Assembly: GCA_949128115.1 (NCBI GenBank) | Contig: OX421967.1 | Coordinates: 23,452,635 to 23,516,634, forward strand | Source: Anaspis maculata | Taxonomy: Eukaryota > Arthropoda > Insecta > Coleoptera > Scraptiidae | Direction: 5' to 3' | DNA length: 64,000 nucleotides | Part shown: piece after piece, positions 30,523 to 43,643 of the stretch | Layout: each line of letters opens with the position of its first letter | Numbering within the stretch: position 1 is the first letter of the stretch | Notes under the pieces: model-generated | What the model was told of the DNA's origin: nothing | The model's input: only the letters and a program-made list of their open reading frames with translations | Databases searched by the model: none | Translations under genes and position numbers: made by a program

Positions 30523-32450
30523 GGCGCCCTGACCTACACCAACCTACGTCATCACTATAATTGAGTGTACCTATTATAGCAAAATTCTGTTGATAAAAAT
30601 GAACTCGAAGTCGAGCAACTCCTGCAAATCCAGGCAAAAATCTCCAACTCAACTGAACATCACCAGTTTACTCGGATTCACATGAAACTTTTAACAATGA
30701 GCTCAACTTTTCTTGACAAATACAGAATGTCGCTTATACCCTTTTGCTTCCGACCGCTTCAATCAAATTGGAGTGGCTGAATGATTGGAGTGATATCTGT
30801 TATTCGTGTAAAATGCATGCCAGTTTTCTGCTTGCGGCAATGACTATGTTAAACCAGGATTAGGTACAATGGCGCCATTTACGCGATATAGTTTGAAGCC
30901 AACAAAATTTCAGAGTTATTGGATTGGCTGAATGTTTTTATCGGCCTCTGTAGCTATTGTCAAAACTGTCAATTTTCTCTTATGGCAATGGCTGTCAAAG
31001 CGGCATCCATAGTCGCTGGATTGACAGTTGGCACGAAATAAGAAGAGTAAGAGTGAAGTAAACAAAACTGACACGCAATCGGGGTCGAGAGTAACCATGG
31101 GAGGGTGCCACTTATGCATCAAATTTGGCGAAGACGTGAACGTCAAACTACGCGAACGCGAAACAAATGTCAATAATTGTCAAATAACAGAATCGACAAC
31201 GCAACAGTTCGTATTATTTTTTTGATTTTGAATAATCCAGCCACGATTTCGAACTTGCGCTCGATTCTTCGCCGCTTTGACGTTTAAACAGGTATGTCAA
31301 ATCAAAATAACTTCGTGGTGCAGTTGTTTTTTTAGGCTTTGCGTACCTACAAAATTTACTGTTGGATGGTTACCGGTCCGTTATCATCCCCGATAGCATT
31401 TGTTGAATAACTTGATTGGCATCTGTCTGTCACAATCATCAATTTTTTGCTTGTGGCACTGTTTGTCAAATCAGCGTCATCAGTCGTGGGATTTATTAGA
31501 GAAAAGTAAGTAGTGGGCAATCCGTAAAAATTCAGACCAATTAAATCGGTTGAATAGATTGACACCTGTCATTCTTGTCAAGCCGTCAATTTTCATCTTG
31601 GGATAAGCTTGGGATCAGCTATTAGATCAGGACTCATAGTCGCGGGATTAACGCGGGATAAGTAGCTTGCAATAATATACCTTTTCAATTTTACCTGTGC
31701 CGCCAGGGTTCGGCAATGGCTGTTATTTAACACCTGTCAAATTGCAGACATTTGACTTTTTTTTCTGTCAGCTGAATTGGAGTTATTGCGTCTCTAAAAA
31801 TGAATGTCAAACCAGAATTTACAATCGCAAAATTTACATGTGACAAGTAGTGTGAAAACAGCAAAATTTAAAAAAGTTAATGTGAGTGACAAAATTGTTC
31901 AACACCTGCCATTCTTCTGGAAAAGGTGATTTCCTGCTGATGGAAATGGTGTCTAACCAATATATTTAGTGATTGTATTCACACGGGATTAGTGGCATGT
32001 CACCAGTGAAATTTCAAAGCAATGGATTCGAGAATGGATTGGTTAAATGTCTTGATTAACAGCTGCTAATAGTAGGTACCTCTAAGTACCAAGAATGCCA
32101 ATCAACAAAATTTCAGAACAACTGGATTGGTTGAATTCCTCAATTGACACCTGATTATTGTCAAATTGTCAGTTTTTTTTGTTCGTGATAATGGCTACCA
32201 AATCAGGACTTATTACATTAGCGGGATTTGAATGTAATAAGTAATGTACAATCAGCAAAATTTCACAACAGTTGAGCTCGTTTCATTTCCAATGAATTTT
32301 TGACGCTGAATTCTGTTGCTCTGCCACAAAATACTCTTGTTTTTAACAGAAAACCAAACGATCAAGAAGGCCGACTAGTTGAATGACTCGATTGATACCT
32401 GTCATTTTTGGTTTCAATTTGTCATTTCAAACCAAAATTTACAGTAACGT

Positions 32451-35400
32451 GCGTACGTGCGTAAAACAACATTTGTTGTAATGTCCATCAAAGCGGGATC
32501 AATAGATATCATTTATTTATTATGTTTTTTTTATCATTTTATAGAAATATTCATGTTATTTATTTATTTTTTTTTCAAAGAATTTTTCAAGAGATTCCAC
32601 AAAATAGTGTGTGCCAGAGAGTATAGCTCAAGTTTGAAACAGAATAGGCGGGGTCAATTCAAGACGCTGCGATCTACAATACAATGAATATTACTGTAGT
32701 ATTATTCAAGTAATTTCAGAAAAATAATTGAATAGTTGGAAAATTCTTACGCTGAACATGCATTTTTGATCAGTGAGCAGTAAGTGACAGGGAGATTGTT
32801 TTTAAAGTGTTGCATAACAACGTAATTAGGTGCCTATCACCTTTCAAAAATATGTTAATCCATATTCCATTCAGTAGGTAAAAACAGACATAAAACTGTA
32901 AAAAAACTAAGCATCATTTCCATTGCAAATATGTATATCACGAGGTATATCAGTAATTAACAAAGTGTATTAACTTATTGCTGTTCAAGTACAAAATTCA
33001 AATTAGCAAAACACAGACGGGGGTTCATTGCTTTCTCGTTCGTTACGATCGTGTCCATAGGTACGTAAGTATCTCCGACAATCAAGAATCATTCTATATA
33101 ATCTATAATGATCAGTTTTCTTTTTATGAACGCACTTGAAGTATTAACTAGCGAGCTTTAATATACCAGGTGTGGTGAAAATTGCAAGATTTTACGACAA
33201 ATACCTACGTAAGAAATAGTCCGCCTCGAAGGACCAATAATTTCACCAAAAGCACAAATTGGAGCACTGAGTTGTCCACTAGTATATAATTTCCCACGAT
33301 TATTCAGTAAGATTCTTCTGCGTTTCTCTTTTCAAAATCTTCTTCTGAAATAAAGCATATCGTCATAAATAATTAAGAATAAACGAGAAACAACTGAACA
33401 AAGTTGAGTTAATTATGGTTAACAAACGACAGTTAATAAGCTATCATCATTTCTTTTGGATTATGCTGCGTTCAGGTACCTACACTAATTAAAATCCTAA
33501 TCGTTTCACAACAACAGATGATGTCCGATTCGTTTCGAACAAGACCGGCCTCCGTCGTCGTCGCTTCTTGCTTTGCTTCTTCTTTTTCTTCTTCTTGTTG
33601 AGTAGGTATGTTCCCGTTACATCAACAGCTGACGCTCGAGGAATACCTTATTCTGCGTTCGCACCAGGCATGTTGTATGTTGTTGGCTGTACGGGTTCTG
33701 TGATTTTTCATAATTAGAAAAGGCATACAGAAAAAATTGCATTACAGCAACTGGCGTGGCCATACGGAAAAAATTCTAGTTCAAAAATCTATTGTATAAA
33801 TTCTCACCTAGTTTAGAGCGTTACATCATTCAGAGTATGCATGTACCTGTATACCATCTTCATCAAAATATTATTCGGTAGCGTCCCACATGGGCACTGG
33901 GCCAAAATAATGCTCTCTCAGCTGCTCTGAAGAAGCTATATGGTCGTAATTACACACATACCTAGTTTTCTGCTGGAATTATGGTTATTATATGCTTGTG
34001 TTGTAGCGCACAAGAACAAAAAATCAAGCTCTCGAGGATTCACGCTTCTGATTGTGATGATCATGGCAACGTGAAGACAGTATTCATATAATGGTTTATT
34101 ATATGGTCATTTTGTGATAAATAGCGGTGTGAAGACTGGAGATAAGAACAAGAACTTATGTTTTATGATGCCCCGGCGTCGACACAGTCACGTCGTGACT
34201 AGGTGGCCCAACTTTTTACATCAACAGCATTTGTTTGTTTTTTGTCGTTCCGTTGTCATTGTCGTTTCATTTTCCAATTACATCTCGTAATTGTTTATGG
34301 GTTTTCTTTATTCGATTGCTTGATTGGCTGTTTATGGTGTATTAGATGGGATCGGCTGGGTTAAATGACCGCGATGAAACCGTCCAGGTTAAAAAATTGA
34401 TTGTAATTTTATTCATTTCGCTAACGCTAACACACATAAATCGTAATAATGCATTTCTGCAATTTTATGGTTATGGAGCAGAGAGGAGAAAACGCTTTTA
34501 GGCCTGTGAAGTTTCATATTTAACGTTACTTTAATTGTTATTCGTGATAGAGCACTACGAACTAAATATAATTTAGAGATGAATTAAAATCTAGTAGGTA
34601 GGTAAGTATACATGAAAATAATAATTCATATGGAAATAATTAGGAAAATTAGCATTTAGCCGAGTTTTTTTAACGTAAATCAGGATACCTACTTACTTAG
34701 GATAATTGATAATAATGAATTTGAGGTCGAAATTCAATGTTACGTTACGTTGAATAAATAATAAGTATTCAAATATCTTCAGATTTCTTTTGTATCCACT
34801 TGAATGCCTCCGTATTTGCATGCTTTTGCAAGCACATACATAAATAATTTAACAATATTCACGCTGATTCGTTGAAGTAGGCATCTTCCTAACTAAATCT
34901 GTATAGCTTAGCAGACATAACCCAGTTCAGACAGTTCGTTCACTTCCATTTTTTCCCATATACCTTTTCAAGATATACTTAATACTACGATTTGCCAAAT
35001 TGGACGAAATTGGAATCAAAGAAAAGCTCCTACTTGTACTTGATACTACTTATCGTTGCACTTGAAAATCTATTGTATACCAAAATATATTCTTCTACTC
35101 GTGTAATACCTCACTGTACTAGACGAATAAATGTTGCAAATCTGGTAAAGGTAGGTACATCACGACCGTATTCGCGATTTCAACTTTCAATCATCAATGG
35201 TGGCGCTGAAATATGCAAACAAGATGGAGGACTGCAAGTGGTTGCTATTGGCAACAGAGCACCTGTGTTTGATATTCATCTGTCATCTCTGAAATCTGTT
35301 AAGCTTGCAAATGTCAACCCTCAGCCACAGTCTTAAAAATGGCCTCCCTCAGCAATAAAGTTCATTTCAACTTATTGGCGAAGATTCAACATATTGACAC

Positions 35401-35619
35401 AACTAAACTCTAAAGAAAATAAGTCCATTTAGATATAGGTGCAAGCATAGCTTCATTGAAAAAATTAAGATATTCGCTGGAGACTCCAACTCGGAAATAA
35501 GTAACAAACCCGTAGAATTGGCGGAGGAGCCGGTCGATATCGTGTCGGGCTACTCGCGAAGCCTCTTTCTTTACTAGAGCTTGCATCAACAACAGATTCT
35601 GGCATAAGCCTACCAGCTT
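32451..35619. other. No gene recognised
   Basis: About 3.2 kb of A+T-rich, apparently low-copy DNA. A pyrimidine-rich run (TTGCTTTGCTTCTTCTTTTT) lies near 33570. No open frame is longer than about 114 codons (34992-35336, plus) and none has a family motif. Confidence 0.35.
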
Positions 35620-35745
35620 TTTTGTGATTCGAGTGACCACTGACAGATTTTGTTTTCAAGTTTCCAAATCTGAATTATAAAAAATCTCTCTAACATTGAA
35701 ATTGGGTGCATGCCGCGATGATTCACGACGACACACGATGTCGCT
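35620..35745 (+). repeat. Dispersed repeat family D, copy 1
   Basis: GTGATTCGAGTGACCACTGA, then CAAGTTTCCAAATCTGAATTA and GATTCACGACGACACACGATGTCG. The same order of phrases is seen at 42.28-42.42 kb, and inverted at 49.40-49.54 kb. Confidence 0.55.
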
Positions 35746-38700
35746 GATTTTTTCAAAAACAGATGAATGCATGCCCTGCATAACGGACCGTATATGAAAA
35801 GTCGTAAAAAACACAGTCCCGTAGCCTCCGGGTGGCCACAAACCCCCTGTAGCAATAATTCCTAAATCAACAAAAAACTATTTTGAATGATTTTTCAAAC
35901 AGGGGGGAGGCGCTTGAGACCAGCAAGCTGTTTAAATACGGACCTGGACAGCCACTGCTCGATTCCAGATAGCGACAGTTGTCAAGCAAAGTTTCAAGGT
36001 CACTGCGTTGTGACGTCAGTACGGCCAGAACGAAAGTAGACGTGTTTTGGTGCAAAAAATGTATTTCAAATCCAAACATTAATCTTCATTTAAAAGGTGT
36101 TTAGTTTTTGTCTAGCAATTTTTTCGGTCGGACATTTTTAACAGTATTTTTGATGATACTGTGCAGTAATCGCTTTAAAATAGAATAAAGGACCCCATTG
36201 AGTGCTAATTGTTAACGAATCATGTCCGCATGTCCGCATTTTTTGCACAAAATAAATTTAATCGATCATCTCATTCAATTTAGTGTTATACCGTTTTAAT
36301 TAAATTCTTAAATTGAAATGTCCATCGCACACACAACATATACTCGTAGTATAAAATTTCCTCGAAAATTCCGATCCGAAAATCAGAGCCGCAGAAACGC
36401 TTTAAAGCGCATCACAAAACACCAAAAAATATCCAATTACGACATTCATTAAACCACACAGCACGAGAGAAATCGCCCAAAACCCGCCTTGATCCCATGC
36501 AAATCGTTATTACCTTCATCATCATCTGTAACGTTGTTATTGTTATTACCGAAGAACCCGAATCATCCCAGACAGAAAAATAATTATCATTCGACGTTTA
36601 AACATCTCTATCAATTAACCACACAAGCCGGCACAACGCGTAATAACTGTTTCCCAACTGGATATGAAAGACTTTATTGTCATTATTGAAGACCCGGCAT
36701 CAAAGAAGAAGAATGAGAGACAAAATGAAATCATGTCAAAACCAATTACACCCATCGCGAGCTCTGCTGGAGACACAAATTAACGGTTACGATGTTGCCT
36801 CGCTTGTTATTAGATTAAATAGATCAATTATGATTGCGATTATGAACATTTGTCATGTTTCGGATTAATAACCGTGAAAAGCGAACAAGACACTCGACAT
36901 GATGTATATCCGACGGTGATATTTGCAAAAGAAGATGTCGAAAGTGTAAGCGAATTAGTCACTCGTGTCAAATATGTTGTTCGTTTTTTTTTTCTTGAAG
37001 ATTATTTCAAGTTATGCGCCGTATCAAATTGTAATCGGGTAAAGCTATTAGTGTTAGGGCTATTTGGGATTCTCATCGCTTATAAACATTATTGAATTTT
37101 GGATATCTTCATAAATCACGGGTCTCTTGAAATGAAATGATAAAACTTGACACGACAGTGTACAGAACATCGAACAAGAGGACAGGGATTTCCGTACCTA
37201 CCTTGGGCATTATAGTTTTGAATGTCGGTCACAGGACCATCTGTCGAATGTTTGATGAAGCCAAATGTAAGATCGTCATAGCTAAATTGTGTGAGAGGTT
37301 CTCAGTCCAGTTTTTAACCAAAATATAGGCATATAGGTACCTAATAGTTTCGAAGAAAAGAATAGGAAGCAACTGTTGTTCCAGTTCTTGGAAAATGTTT
37401 AATCCTCAAAGCTGTATGTTTTCAATGTTTTTTTGTATTATTCTAGAGCCGGTATTTTAATCTTCAGATGAATTCCGAATATAAAGCACTTACACAAAAA
37501 CCGCTGATCTAGCTCTAGCTATCTATTCAGTCTCTTCTTTCATACCCTAAAATTTCTTGCGTACCTACTCTATACTTTATTCGGAACTTGATTCAGTGGT
37601 TAAAAACCGGCTCTTAGTATCCAACTCACTTGTTAAATTATCGCCTCAATCACCAAACAAATATTTCGTCAGTTCCCAGTCAAACAGTTCAATTATGACT
37701 TTTTGTTATCAATCTGGGTCGCTTGGAGTTGACCCAACACTTGAGTTGGCAACCGTCACGTCACTACCTCCGTTCTACGTCAGGCAGACAATAGGCGATT
37801 GACCTTGTTGGGGAAAACGGCCGTTTCGTAGAGGAAGTTTTAGGGAATTAATTGTCAGAAGATGTGTAAGTTGCCGCAGGCAACGTCGGCTGTTACGTCG
37901 ATTGGTGGCACGTCAAAACTGTCACTTTGCTGTCTTGTACAGTCCACTACAAGCAAACTTTTGTTTCTGTGAACCCTTGGGACCCCGTAGGCTCTTTACT
38001 GGGCCCCATGTTGATGACCAGCGTCGTCGCAGACCTTTCGCTGAATCATCCATAGCTTTCGCCCAAGGAAGAGCAACAGACTCTGTCACATCCGCACGGA
38101 GGGAAACACACAAGCCCGTCGGCCAGCCTTGCAACAAGCCAGTCTGCCAGCCGAGAGAAAACCACCTTGGGCTGGCCGTGCAGAGTCAACCGCACCACCT
38201 ACCTTTTTTCCTCGCTTTTTTCTCAAGATTTTCTGCTTGGACTTGAGCTGGAGATCCGCATTTTTCATTCTAATAAGCTCGCCGTAGCTACCTTTGTCTT
38301 CGGGACGTAAACGTTGTCTTTTTTCACCTCAATGTAGTGCATTGCTGGGGGAGTAGTCTTTCAGCTGCGCACCTCTGGAGCTAGATCTACTACAAGTCTG
38401 CTAAATACGCTGACCATAACATGAAATAAGAGACACAAATGCAAACTTCTTTTCACATTATTTCTATTTGTCAAATTTCCATGTCAATAATGTGGGTATT
38501 GCAGGTATCCACTAGTGCCCACCTAGGCTACTAGACGTCGGAGTATGTGTTCTTCTCAAAAAATTCCTCCACGATCAAGTACCGAGCTCTACACCAGGTG
38601 GCGTTTTTTAAATGTAAATCGCCTATAGATTTAACCCGAGTCTTGAAATATACGTTCAATCAATTTACAGAGACATAAGTATTTGAATCAGGATGGTTTG

Positions 38701-38959
38701 ATTCCTAGCTCCCCTCCTTCATGTCTCGTCTGCGTCTGCATAAGTAATGAAATCAAGTATGAGAACTGGCATAACCTCAGGTTATAACAGTGCTAACTTG
38801 ATGTTAGGCCAATGGCGACTTGATGATTACCTATATCCCGTTCACTATTTATTGTCAGCAGAATGATTGAGGTTTGTTACTTTTTTGACATCTTTACCAA
38901 AAGTCAAATTGACGTGCTGACGCAAAATGAATCAGAAGAAATTCATGACATTGGTGCAT
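35746..38959. other. No gene recognised
   Basis: About 3.2 kb without an identified gene or element. The part at 36480-37030 is A+T-rich with ATTA/TAAT clusters and may include regulatory sequence, but nothing is demonstrable. A G+C-richer patch at 37900-38260 carries overlapping short frames on both strands with no recognised motif. Confidence 0.35.
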
Positions 38960-40420
38960 TTACTTGAGACAATGAAAAACTCTGCAAGTACAGTCATCGA
39001 GATAGCGTAGGCAAGTTTCCCATGTTAGACCTCGCAAGACGCACTCCATCAGACGTTCAAACGTGGCCGGTGCGTTAGAAAGTCCAAACGGCATCACAGT
39101 GAACTGATAAAGGCCGCTCCCGACAGAAAACGCCGTCTCCTCTTTGTGGCCGTTGTGAAGTCCCACTTGCCAGTAACCACTCTTCAGGTCAAGCGTCGAA
39201 AACCATCTCGATCCAGACAGCGTGCTAAAAGTGTCGTCGATTCAAGGCAGTGGATAAGCTGTATTTAGTGTATTTTGTATTTTTTCGTAACATTATCAAG
39301 CTTGCGGTAGTCCAAGTAAAATCGCGCATCCCCGTCTTTCTTTATAACCAAAACAACCGGTAATGACCATGGTTGATTTAGGCGCCTTCAACTATCAAAC
39401 TTGTTTTTCAAAAGCTTCGAAATTTCTTGCTCCGCCAATGGTAGGTGCCTGGGAGCTTGTCGAACTGGAGTTCCGTCCTCGGTGTTGATTCGATGTTGAA
39501 TCCACTGGTCCTCCTCCAAGATGACCTTTCATCGCAAAGGAGTTAGCTTCTTCTTGGATGAATTGCGCCGCAAGTTTCTTCTTTTGTCATCCAGGTGTTC
39601 CCAGTTGGTCGAGAACTTTACACTATCTTTTTCTCCAACAGCTTTGGAGTCAAAGTTTTTGGCGACACAATCTGTCAGCTGACGTTCATTCTACGGGCTT
39701 ATACTTTCTCAGGTTTCTCCTGTTTTGATTGTCTTGTTTGGTTAATGACTCTAATCGGGAATTTCTTCTTACCATTGCTGATCAATGTCTCAAGTCATGA
39801 TAGATACATCTAAAAGCTGTATTGGTGTCAGTAATACTGGGCGACATGTCCTCCAGGTTGTCTGCTTAGTTTCTCGGAGTCAGCGGCTGCGGCTCCTACC
39901 TATGGTTTCACCTAAAAGTAAAAAGATTTTCTCAGTCTTCATGACTGTTTTCAGCGGAATTTTATCCTTACAAATCTTTAGTGGCCGTTGTCCAACATCC
40001 AGGACAAATCAGTACATATCCATCAAGTCCAGGCCGATTGTGCTCAACTAGCCTCCCTAATTGCGTCGTTCTGGGCGGCTGGGGGCTGGGGTTCTTTGCT
40101 TCGGCGTGGAACGATCGGTTGAACTTGATTTTTGACCGCAGTTTCGACGCAGATGTCCCTGTTTTCCGCAGCCGAAACAACTCAGCCCGCCCCCTTTTGC
40201 CCTTTTCTTGCTTCGCTATCCCGCCGGCTTCAATCGAGACAAGGCATCAGGCACTTCCTGCAGCGTTTCTTTGGCTGAGTTTCCAGTCAGCATTTTATTT
40301 GGGCTCTCCGTTGATTCGAAGTATACCTCTTGGTGAGGCGCGGTGGTACATTCGATGCTTCGAAATAATAGAAAAACGACATTTCCGGTTTGATGCTCGA
40401 CTCCACAAACGAAGATAATT
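38960..40420 (-). pseudogene. Ty3/gypsy retrotransposon relic: gag zinc knuckle, protease region, RT
   Basis: Read on the minus strand, the order is that of a Ty3/gypsy polyprotein. A CCHC zinc knuckle, CFGCGKQGHLRRNC, lies at 40179-40138. A degraded protease-like stretch follows. Then come RT-leading blocks QWIQHRINTEDGTPVRQ (about 39500) and LPVVLVIKKDGDARF (about 39340), then GYWQVGLHNGHKEETAFSVG, LYQFTVMPFGLSNAPATFER and CLRYLDD (the catalytic pair at 39007-38994). Several stops and frameshifts separate these blocks, and similarity ends just after YLDD; RNase H, integrase and LTRs are not seen. It is a dead internal fragment. Confidence 0.8.
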
Positions 40421-41844
40421 AATTAAGGAACACCTAGGTGAAATAACCAGAAATTACATGGATTTTATTTCTGGTCGGTGCAAGTTTATTGACCAAAGAA
40501 AATTCTTCAAATTTCTACCACTGAACTAATCATTTAAATAAGTACCTACTTCGTAATTGTTTTGCAACCGGGATTTCTAACGCGAGTACCTAATCAATTA
40601 AAATTGGCCATCAAATGAATTCCCAAGCAAATTCCGTGATATAATTTCTACTTACTTGGTGGAACCGGGCATAAAGCAAATAAACTATACGTATTCACCA
40701 ACCATCAAGTGGATACCTGCTATCTACCAATTGGTACCTACATACCCAGATACGTTCCTGTGCTATACCATGATAATTTGTAAATTGTGGTTTATCCGGC
40801 CGATTTAAAAAGAATGGTCGTGTGAATTCCGTAAAGGTCCGCTTCCGTTTTGACAAAAAAGAACCCGTAACTCAATCAAAATTGTTTCATTCGCGCTATT
40901 CGCAGGTTCCCATACAAAACCTGATTTTTGTAACCTATGGCTTTCTGTTAGTCCAAACATCGAAAGCATGTAGGTACATTTTTTAGGTTACATGACGCTT
41001 TTACTGCTTACAGTACCTACTGCTTACCTACCCAACACGACATTTGCATAATTGCTCTAGAAGAACCAAGATAACGAGTTTTGCTTTATTAATCCGTCTT
41101 TATTGCACTTTACATAACGCTTTGTAGGTAGATAGCTTCACTCATTGCGAAGAAACTGCCAGGTTTCACTTCTCGTTCTGCATCTAACAAAGCTACCGGT
41201 CTGGCCTACCGAAAAAATTCATCGATCGGAAATGCAAAGCGGCTCAAAAGATTCAAATCACACGCCGTAATTCGTCCATAATAATGGCATTAAGCGTCAG
41301 CGTCTATAACGGACTCTTGCATAACTTTGGGACACCTTTTGTCAAGCATGTTTTACGCTCCTCGGCCATTACTTCTGCTCTCTTATCGCGGCGTCATCAT
41401 CGCGATAATCTTGCGAAAAACGGGAGAAGACTACTTGGAGGTCAATAATTATTGTTGATGTTATGACAGAGAAGACATATCCGTCTGTAATTGGGCATGA
41501 AACTACGCCGCTGGTCGCCGGTGGTGACCGAAAAAGTGAACAAAACGCGCGACATGGATCTACATCTACATCTAGTTGGCGTGACGGCGTGTGATTAACG
41601 ATAAGACAGAAGAAGAAACGCGCGACAGGTGCGACTAGAAATTGCAAGGCGAAGCTCGGCGAGGAGTTTCAGTTTCTGCAGGTTGGTAATGCTTATAGGT
41701 AACTACCCATACTATACCCATAATTAAAGTCAATAACGTTTACTATTTCAAATTGTCTTATAAATCAAGCACAAGCATAAGGCAGAGTAGTCGGGGTTCA
41801 AATTATAGATTTTGATACAGTTAATTAATTAGTTGGTAATAACT
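40421..41844. other. No gene recognised
   Basis: Unassigned. A small hairpin (ACCAGAAAT...ATTTCTGGT) lies at about 40446-40475. A G+C-richer patch at 41360-41660 has a 92-codon minus-strand frame without a known motif. Confidence 0.35.
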
Positions 41845-42235
41845 GCTCAGGGATTGGTCGTTGACTCATTAATTATTATAATTTATAAATCCCTCGTTGT
41901 TGGATAATATTAACGAATGAAAAGATTCAATTAGGGCTGACATCGATCGCGTAGATTCGTTTGAATTTTTGATTGAGGAAGGCCGTGAAGTGTAATGTGG
42001 AATAAATCACAGAGTTACTTTTTCACTCACTTTTTCACGATTTCGATAGCCATTCCCTAATACCTTGCGGAAGAAAGATTTCTTAACCAAACTTTGTGAC
42101 CTAACGTATTCCCAAAGCAGAACAATAACATGTATATGTCAACAAAATAAAACCGACATCCACAGGCATCGTCCGCCATCTTGAATTTTTCGATTCCAAT
42201 CATCTTGATTTTTGACGTTTGTTGCTCAATTTTTT
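41845..42235. repeat. Diverged duplicated segment, copy A
   Basis: Shares an ordered series of phrases with 44320-44690: ATTGGTCGTT(G/A)ACTCATTA, ATTAGGGCT(G/A)ACATCGATCG, GTGTAGAT or CGTAGATTCG, TTTGAATTTTTGATTG, GAATAAATC(A/G)CAGA and CACGATTTCGATAGC. The copies are about 2.45 kb apart in the same orientation and differ by many indels. Confidence 0.6.
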
Positions 42236-42279
42236 TATATAGCGGTAGGTGTATGCGGTATAGTCTTTCCAGCGGAACC

Positions 42280-42420
42280 GTGATTCGAGTGATCAAAAAG
42301 AATCTTGGGAATTTCGTTCCCAAGTTTCCAAATCGGAACTTATAGAAAAATCTCCAAAACTTTGCGATTGGTTACACTTACGCGAAATTTGGCACATTCG
42401 ACACAAGATGTCGTCGGGGC
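42280..42420 (+). repeat. Dispersed repeat family D, copy 2
   Basis: GTGATTCGAGTGATCAAAAA, then CCAAGTTTCCAAATCGGAAC and ACACAAGATGTCGTCGGGGC. It ends a few bases before the TIR element at 42435. Confidence 0.5.
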
Positions 42421-42426
42421 GACTTA

Positions 42427-42682
42427 ATTGAGACCGAGGGGCAAACCGCTGGGGAAGTCTGGTGTACATGCCGGAGGAAGTCCAGGGGAAGTCCGGGGGA
42501 AGTCCGGGGAAAATCCGGGGGAAGTGCGAGGAAGTCCGGGGGAAGTCCGGGGAAAATCCGGGGGAAGTGCGAGGAAGTCCGGAGGAAGTCCGAGGAAGTC
42601 CGAAGGAAGTCCGGGAGAAATCCTTACGAGGAGGAAGTTTGGTGTACAGAATTTGACTAGCGGTTTGCCCCTCGATTGAGAC
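42427..42682. mobile_element. 240-bp TIR element with perfect 8-bp TSD and a minisatellite interior
   Basis: The element is 42435-42674. It starts CGAGGGGCAAACCGCT and ends AGCGGTTTGCCCCTCG, a perfect 16-bp TIR. ATTGAGAC flanks both sides (42427-42434 and 42675-42682), a perfect 8-bp duplication. Almost the whole interior is a purine-rich minisatellite built on GGAAGTCCGGGG-like units, with a 43-bp higher-order period (GTGCGAGGAAGTCC at 42524 and 42567). An 8-bp duplication fits hAT, P or similar cut-and-paste elements; the CGAGGGG start is not a textbook hAT end, so I leave the superfamily open. Confidence 0.88.
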
Positions 42683-43643
42683 GCATTTGTTCACACATAT
42701 TCAGAGCTATTGCCTGTTTTATTGAAAAATACCGTGATTTTCCTACTTGTTTTCATTTTTTGTCAATAAACTGCGAAGCTAAAGTAGCCTGTGACATTTG
42801 ACAGTTGAAAAAATATTCCTAACCTCAAACGAATTGAATTTTTCCACGCTTTATTAAAAAAATGCGGATCCGTTCCTCTAAAAAAGGTCGCAATGGAAGC
42901 ACCGGCCTTTTTGGCTTACTCCAAACAAAAATATGCATCAAACCCCAAACAATTATTGACAAAACAAAGGACACCTCGGCGGTCTGCCATGAGCAGCAGG
43001 ATTTCCGTGTAAAAAGTATATTAATCCATATTTTAAGGAACCCCAACCATGCAAAGTTGCGTCTTGTCCCGAAATTATTGTGGTAACTTTTGTCATTAGC
43101 CCACTTTGTATAAGGGCCCGCGCGAGACGAATTTGTGTCGGCTCCTTGGCCGCAGACGAAACGAATCCCGAATGCTGTGCAATTCGAAGGGTTCCTGTGG
43201 TTCCTATTTCCTAAACAAACAAATAATGATTGCTGAATTCAAGACGCACGTGTGTCGCATAGTACGAACGATGGTGCCGACCCCATGCGATGTTACATGG
43301 TTTTACCATGTCTAAGTTGTCTTCGAATCAAAGAACTTGATTGCCTGACTTGATCTGATCGGGTCTATAAAAAAAAAACAACCGGGACCTGACGAGGTCC
43401 ATGTAACTACACGGCTTTAACATGTCCAAGTTGTCTTTAGGGCGATTCACCTTGCATTTTGTGCTGAGGAATGCCACCTGGCAGAGTTGTAGTATGAACT
43501 CAATCAAATCAGCTTTCCAGCCAAATTTGCACCCCGTCTAGGGTGGCGCGGGGGTCTCTGAAAATTGAAGGTGCATGAATTCTTTCAAACCATGCTACAA
43601 TATTTTGATTATTTTCGTGAGTTGTTAAGTGTTATCGTATGTA
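42683..43643. other. No gene recognised; short direct repeat
   Basis: TTACATGG..TTTACCATGTCTAAGTTGTCTT near 43290-43322 recurs loosely at about 43410-43440 (GTAACTACACGGCTTTAACATGTCCAAGTTGTCTT). Otherwise unassigned; no coding frames accepted. Confidence 0.4.

Larger units (their letters stand above)
30040..32450. repeat. Degenerate long tandem array, about ten copies
   Basis: A loose unit of roughly 150-250 bases recurs in the same orientation. Its parts are AAAATTTCAGAACAACTGGA, TTGGNTGAATGNNTNGATTG, ACACCTGTCATTNTTGTCAA, (A/C)(T/C)TGTCAATTTTTTTTGTTC, a GGCAATGGCTNTCAAA-like phrase and CGGGATTNACGCGGGATAAG. Clear copies begin near 30180, 30900, 31390, 31540, 32030, 32120 and 32370, with weaker ones between. 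Divergence is high, so this is an old array. Confidence 0.6.

Noticed and set aside
42293..42694. Open frames on both strands rich in Pro/Arg/Ser/Gly
   Set aside because: They read through the minisatellite inside the TIR element; length is due to repeat composition.
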